Assembly: GCA_023230825.1 (NCBI GenBank)
Contig: JALNWO010000018.1
Span: forward strand, 1 to 18,982
Length of the DNA stretch: 18,982 bases
Reading direction: 5' to 3'
Source: Acholeplasmataceae bacterium
GTDB lineage: Bacteria > Bacillota_I > Bacilli_A > Acholeplasmatales > Acholeplasmataceae
A model generated the notes under the pieces. It saw nothing but the letters and a program-made list of their open reading frames with translations. It searched no databases and was not told where the DNA came from. Of this stretch, positions 16,727 through 18,982 are shown piece by piece. Each line of letters opens with the position of its first letter. The stretch's first letter is position 1. A program made the position numbers and the translations under genes.

Positions 16727-16749
16727 CAATTATGAACTTAAGGTTAAGC

Positions 16750-17652
16750 TCATTTAAATTTTGGGCCGTTTAAACTAAATTCATTAATAATTGCAGGAAT
16801 AATATCGATGTCAGCCATAAAGTTTTTTAAGGCTTCTTCCGTTAGAGGTGTTTTAATTCCTAGTTCCATATAATCTTTTCTATCGTTAATTCCAATGTGG
16901 AGCTCATTGTTTTGGAAACAATACAAAATGGTGCCACGATGCATCGATTCTAAATGGAGTAGTTTTTCTATCATCAGCGAAGTAATTAAATAAAAACCGA
17001 ATTGTTGTGAGCTTGAAAAGATGTTGAATTTTTTGTTAAAAGCGATACTTTCTGTTTCAAACTTTTCAAGGTTACGGCGATTCACATAGCTGCTTCTACC
17101 TTCAACTATTTTTAAAACTTCATCAAAGTATTTAGGATATTGATAAATATACCAGCGCCCTTTAAAATACGTTTCATAAGTAACTACGACGTTACCATTT
17201 TTATCGCGAGTTTCAATTCGCTCTTTTAAATCAACATCAGAAACTTCAAATTGAACACCTTTATAGACACCTTTAATATAATCTTCACCATAAAACCGAT
17301 CTGGTTTACGAACAGTTCCAGTGCCGTTGATTCGATCTAAAGCAATTGTCCCATTAGGTGAATAACTAACATCTGAAAATTCATTTTCAAGAAGTGAGTG
17401 AATGAGGTCATTTTTAATAACATCTCGATATTTACTCGCTTCTGATTGTGCTTTTGCGAAAAAGACAATGCCGATAATAAAGGTAATAACCGCGATGATT
17501 AATAAAGCTGGTATTAGTCCTCCGCCAATGAAACTAGCAACAAAGAGAACGATGGCGATAACTAAAAAAATGATTCCTATCCGGCTATGTTTTAAAAATG
17601 TTTGAAGTAGTTGTTGCCGTTTTTGTTCTAATTTCTCAAGTTTTTTATCCAT
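16750..17652 (-). CDS. DUF3137-like two-helix membrane protein
   Basis: This 300-residue protein has a short basic coiled N-terminus (MDKKLEKLEQKRQQ) and two membrane segments (about 25-42 and 46-66). A long cytoplasmic domain follows. The stretch FNKKFNIFSSSQQFGFYLIT, then SLMIEKLLHLE and NNELHIGINDRKDYMEL, matches DUF3137 proteins, whose function is unknown. The open frame extends 33 codons upstream into metK, but ATG 17652 with AGGGTGAT before it is the sensible start. It follows metK by 19 nt and precedes lemA by about 108 nt; DUF3137 genes often neighbour lemA. It ends in TGA, the only TGA stop among the genes here. If UGA were read as Trp only two residues would be added before TAA. Confidence 0.8.
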   Translation of the reverse strand: MDKKLEKLEQKRQQLLQTFLKHSRIGIIFLVIAIVLFVASFIGGGLIPALLIIAVITFIIGIVFFAKAQSEASKYRDVIKNDLIHSLLENEFSDVSYSPNGTIALDRINGTGTVRKPDRFYGEDYIKGVYKGVQFEVSDVDLKERIETRDKNGNVVVTYETYFKGRWYIYQYPKYFDEVLKIVEGRSSYVNRRNLEKFETESIAFNKKFNIFSSSQQFGFYLITSLMIEKLLHLESMHRGTILYCFQNNELHIGINDRKDYMELGIKTPLTEEALKNFMADIDIIPAIINEFSLNGPKFK

Positions 17653-17671
17653 TTTTATCACCCTACTTATT

Positions 17672-18823
17672 TTATAATAATTCTTTGAATATAGCAATAC
17701 GGTCCGTTTTTTCCCATACAAATTGGGGTAATTCACGGCCAAAATGACCATATGCAGATGTTAATTTATAAATGGGGCGATTTAGATCAAGCATTTTAAT
17801 CATTCCTTTTGGTGTTAAAGTGAAATGTTTTTTAACTGCTTGATAGATTTTATCCAACGCTACTTTTTCTGTTCCAAAGGTGTCAATAAATAAACTAACT
17901 GGTTCTGAGACACCAATTGCATAGGCAATTTGAACTTCACAAGCTGAGGCAATTCCACTTGCGACAATATTTTTCGCAATATAACGAGCCATATAAGCTG
18001 AACTACGGTCAATTTTTGTTGCATCTTTTCCTGAGAAGGCACCACCACCATGGCGGGCATAACCACCATAGGTATCGACGATAATCTTTCTTCCCGTTAA
18101 ACCCGCATCCCCTTGAGGACCGCCCGTGACAAATTTACCTGTTGGATTGATGCGGTATATCGTTTGGGAAAGATCATAATCTTTTAAAACTGGATAAATA
18201 ACGTGGGTTTTAATTTGCTCATGGAGCGCTTCTTGGTTTTCGACCCAACGCTCGTCGTGTTGTGTTGATAAAACAATGGTATGAATATATTTTGGTTTCT
18301 CATTTTCATAGGCAACCGTGACTTGTGTTTTCCCATCGGGACGAAGGCCTTCTACGAGGTTTTCTTTCCTCACAAAAGCCAATCGTTCAGCTAAACGATG
18401 TGCTAAATAAATTGGTAATGGTAAAAAAGTATCCGTATCTCTATTCGCGTAACCAAACGTAAAGCCTTGATCGCCCGCACCAAGTTCTTTTTCTTTATTT
18501 AAGTTAACACCTAAAGCGATATCACCGGATTGCTCTTTAATGCGAATATCAATCTCAACTTCTTCAGCACTAAAACCTGAGTCACGGTTGGTATAACCCA
18601 CATCATGAATAGCTTGTTTTACAATTGCTTTGTAATCAACATGAGCGCTTGTCGAAATTTCTCCAAATAACAACACGTAATCGGTTGTAACAGCGGTTTC
18701 AATCGCCACCCTCGCGTGGGGGTCTTGTTTGAGACAGGCATCTAAAATACTATCAGAAATGTAGTCACTCACTTTATCTGGATGACCCTCGGTCACCGAT
18801 TCACTTGAAAATAATTTAATCAT
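17672..18823 (-). CDS. metK: S-adenosylmethionine synthetase
   Basis: MetK makes S-adenosylmethionine from methionine and ATP. The 383-residue protein has the active-site segment [12 protein letters not shown] (His14, Asp16), [11 protein letters not shown] (115-125), [14 protein letters not shown] and the P-loop-like GGGAFSGKD (259-267). Length is slightly shorter than Bacillus MetK (about 400). The ATG at 18823 follows AAAAGGAG. The upstream leader is a SAM riboswitch with a terminator, so transcription should stop when SAM is plentiful, which fits the enzyme's product. DUF3137 follows 19 nt later with no terminator between. Confidence 0.98.
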   Translation of the reverse strand: MIKLFSSESVTEGHPDKVSDYISDSILDACLKQDPHARVAIETAVTTDYVLLFGEISTSAHVDYKAIVKQAIHDVGYTNRDSGFSAEEVEIDIRIKEQSGDIALGVNLNKEKELGAGDQGFTFGYANRDTDTFLPLPIYLAHRLAERLAFVRKENLVEGLRPDGKTQVTVAYENEKPKYIHTIVLSTQHDERWVENQEALHEQIKTHVIYPVLKDYDLSQTIYRINPTGKFVTGGPQGDAGLTGRKIIVDTYGGYARHGGGAFSGKDATKIDRSSAYMARYIAKNIVASGIASACEVQIAYAIGVSEPVSLFIDTFGTEKVALDKIYQAVKKHFTLTPKGMIKMLDLNRPIYKLTSAYGHFGRELPQFVWEKTDRIAIFKELL

Positions 18824-18834
18824 GGTTGTTCTCC

Positions 18835-18873
18835 TTTTATTATTATAAAAGCCGCTTCCATAAGGAAAGCGGC
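18835..18873 (-). terminator. metK leader terminator (riboswitch expression platform)
   Basis: On the minus strand GCCGCTTTCC (18873-18864) pairs with GGAAGCGGC (18859-18851), with one bulged T and loop TTAT, followed by TTTTATAATAATAAAA. It ends just before the metK ribosome binding site. The alternative pairing ATAAGGAAA (18886-18878) with TTTCCTTAT (18868-18860) is a perfect 9-bp antiterminator that excludes the terminator. Confidence 0.85.
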
Positions 18874-18881
18874 CATATTTC

Positions 18882-18973
18882 CTTATTGTTGGGAAGATCC
18901 CCTCGTGAAGAGCACCTAATTTAAGAGGTTGCTGCTACGTCTACGGTCACTGGCCTCAGTAGCTCTGAATAAG
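18882..18973 (-). ncRNA. Divergent SAM-I-like (S-box clan) riboswitch aptamer
   Basis: The leader of metK folds like a SAM-I aptamer. P1 is CTTATT (18973-18968) with AATAAG (18887-18882). CAGAG follows, then P2 GCTAC/GTAGC (18963-18959 with 18938-18934). The P2 interior has GA...GUAGA features of a kink-turn. The conserved GCAACC (18932-18927) and GGTGC (18916-18912) sit around P3 (ACCT/AGGT). The P2 loop GUGA (18950-18947) can pair with UCAC (18908-18905), the pseudoknot position. The 3' P1 strand also belongs to the antiterminator, so ligand-stabilised P1 would release the terminator. It departs from the standard S-box in P2 (no GAGGGA...CCC) and after GGTGC (no AATTCC). Position ahead of metK supports SAM sensing; subclass is uncertain. 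Confidence 0.78.
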
Positions 18974-18982
18974 ATTCATTTA

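Noticed and set aside
16750..16752. UGA read as tryptophan (Mycoplasma code)
   Set aside because: RF2 is intact, and the gene length is unchanged by reading TGA as stop; the Trp codons examined in conserved motifs are TGG.
17653..17751. 33-residue N-terminal extension of the DUF3137 protein
   Set aside because: It reads through the metK 3' end in another frame and has no ribosome binding site; ATG 17652 does.
18882..18973. T-box leader upstream of metK
   Set aside because: There is no T-box AGGGTGGNACCGCG motif; the GCAACC/GGTGC core points to the SAM clan.
1..18982. CRISPR arrays, insertion sequences or prophage genes
   Set aside because: No regularly spaced repeats, transposases, integrases or phage proteins were seen; plus-strand open frames are short shadows of minus-strand genes.

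Overview
The window is compact, AT-rich bacterial DNA in which all 14 protein genes and both tRNAs lie on the minus strand. The secA-prfB order, short intergenic gaps, strong AGGAGG-type ribosome binding sites and protein sequences point to a low-GC member of the Bacillota, plausibly a standard-code Mollicutes-like lineage (Acholeplasma or Izemoplasma type). That placement is inferred. RF2 (prfB) is intact and the DUF3137 gene ends in TGA, so UGA is read as stop; a Mycoplasma-type code is unlikely.

Read in the direction of transcription (right to left): 18973-16081 holds a divergent S-box-like SAM riboswitch with a terminator/antiterminator switch, metK, a DUF3137 membrane protein and lemA, ending at a terminator near 16000. 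Next, 15940-7713 is a tightly packed run of secA, prfB, a YitT-family membrane protein, an S41 (CtpA-like) peptidase, recX and a YtcJ-like amidohydrolase, with several overlapping genes. A single-gene unit at 7709-6990 encodes a FrnE/DsbA-like thiol-disulfide protein with its own promoter and terminator.

The most interesting part is 6908-190, a self-contained unit encoding JetA, JetB and JetC, the three SMC-complex subunits of a type I Wadjet (MukBEF/MksBEF-like) system, followed 13 nt later by a PepC-type cysteine aminopeptidase. JetD, the toprim nuclease normally fourth in the operon, is absent here. The ATPase motifs of JetC are intact, so the complex looks functional as a loop-extruding motor, but the locus has no nuclease. 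It may rely on a JetD encoded elsewhere, serve a chromosome-organising (MksBEF-like) role, or work with a different effector. Inverted repeats flank its promoter.

At the left edge are tRNA-Pro(GGG) and a truncated tRNA-Arg(CCG), apparently transcribed from a promoter that starts almost at the tRNA 5' end.
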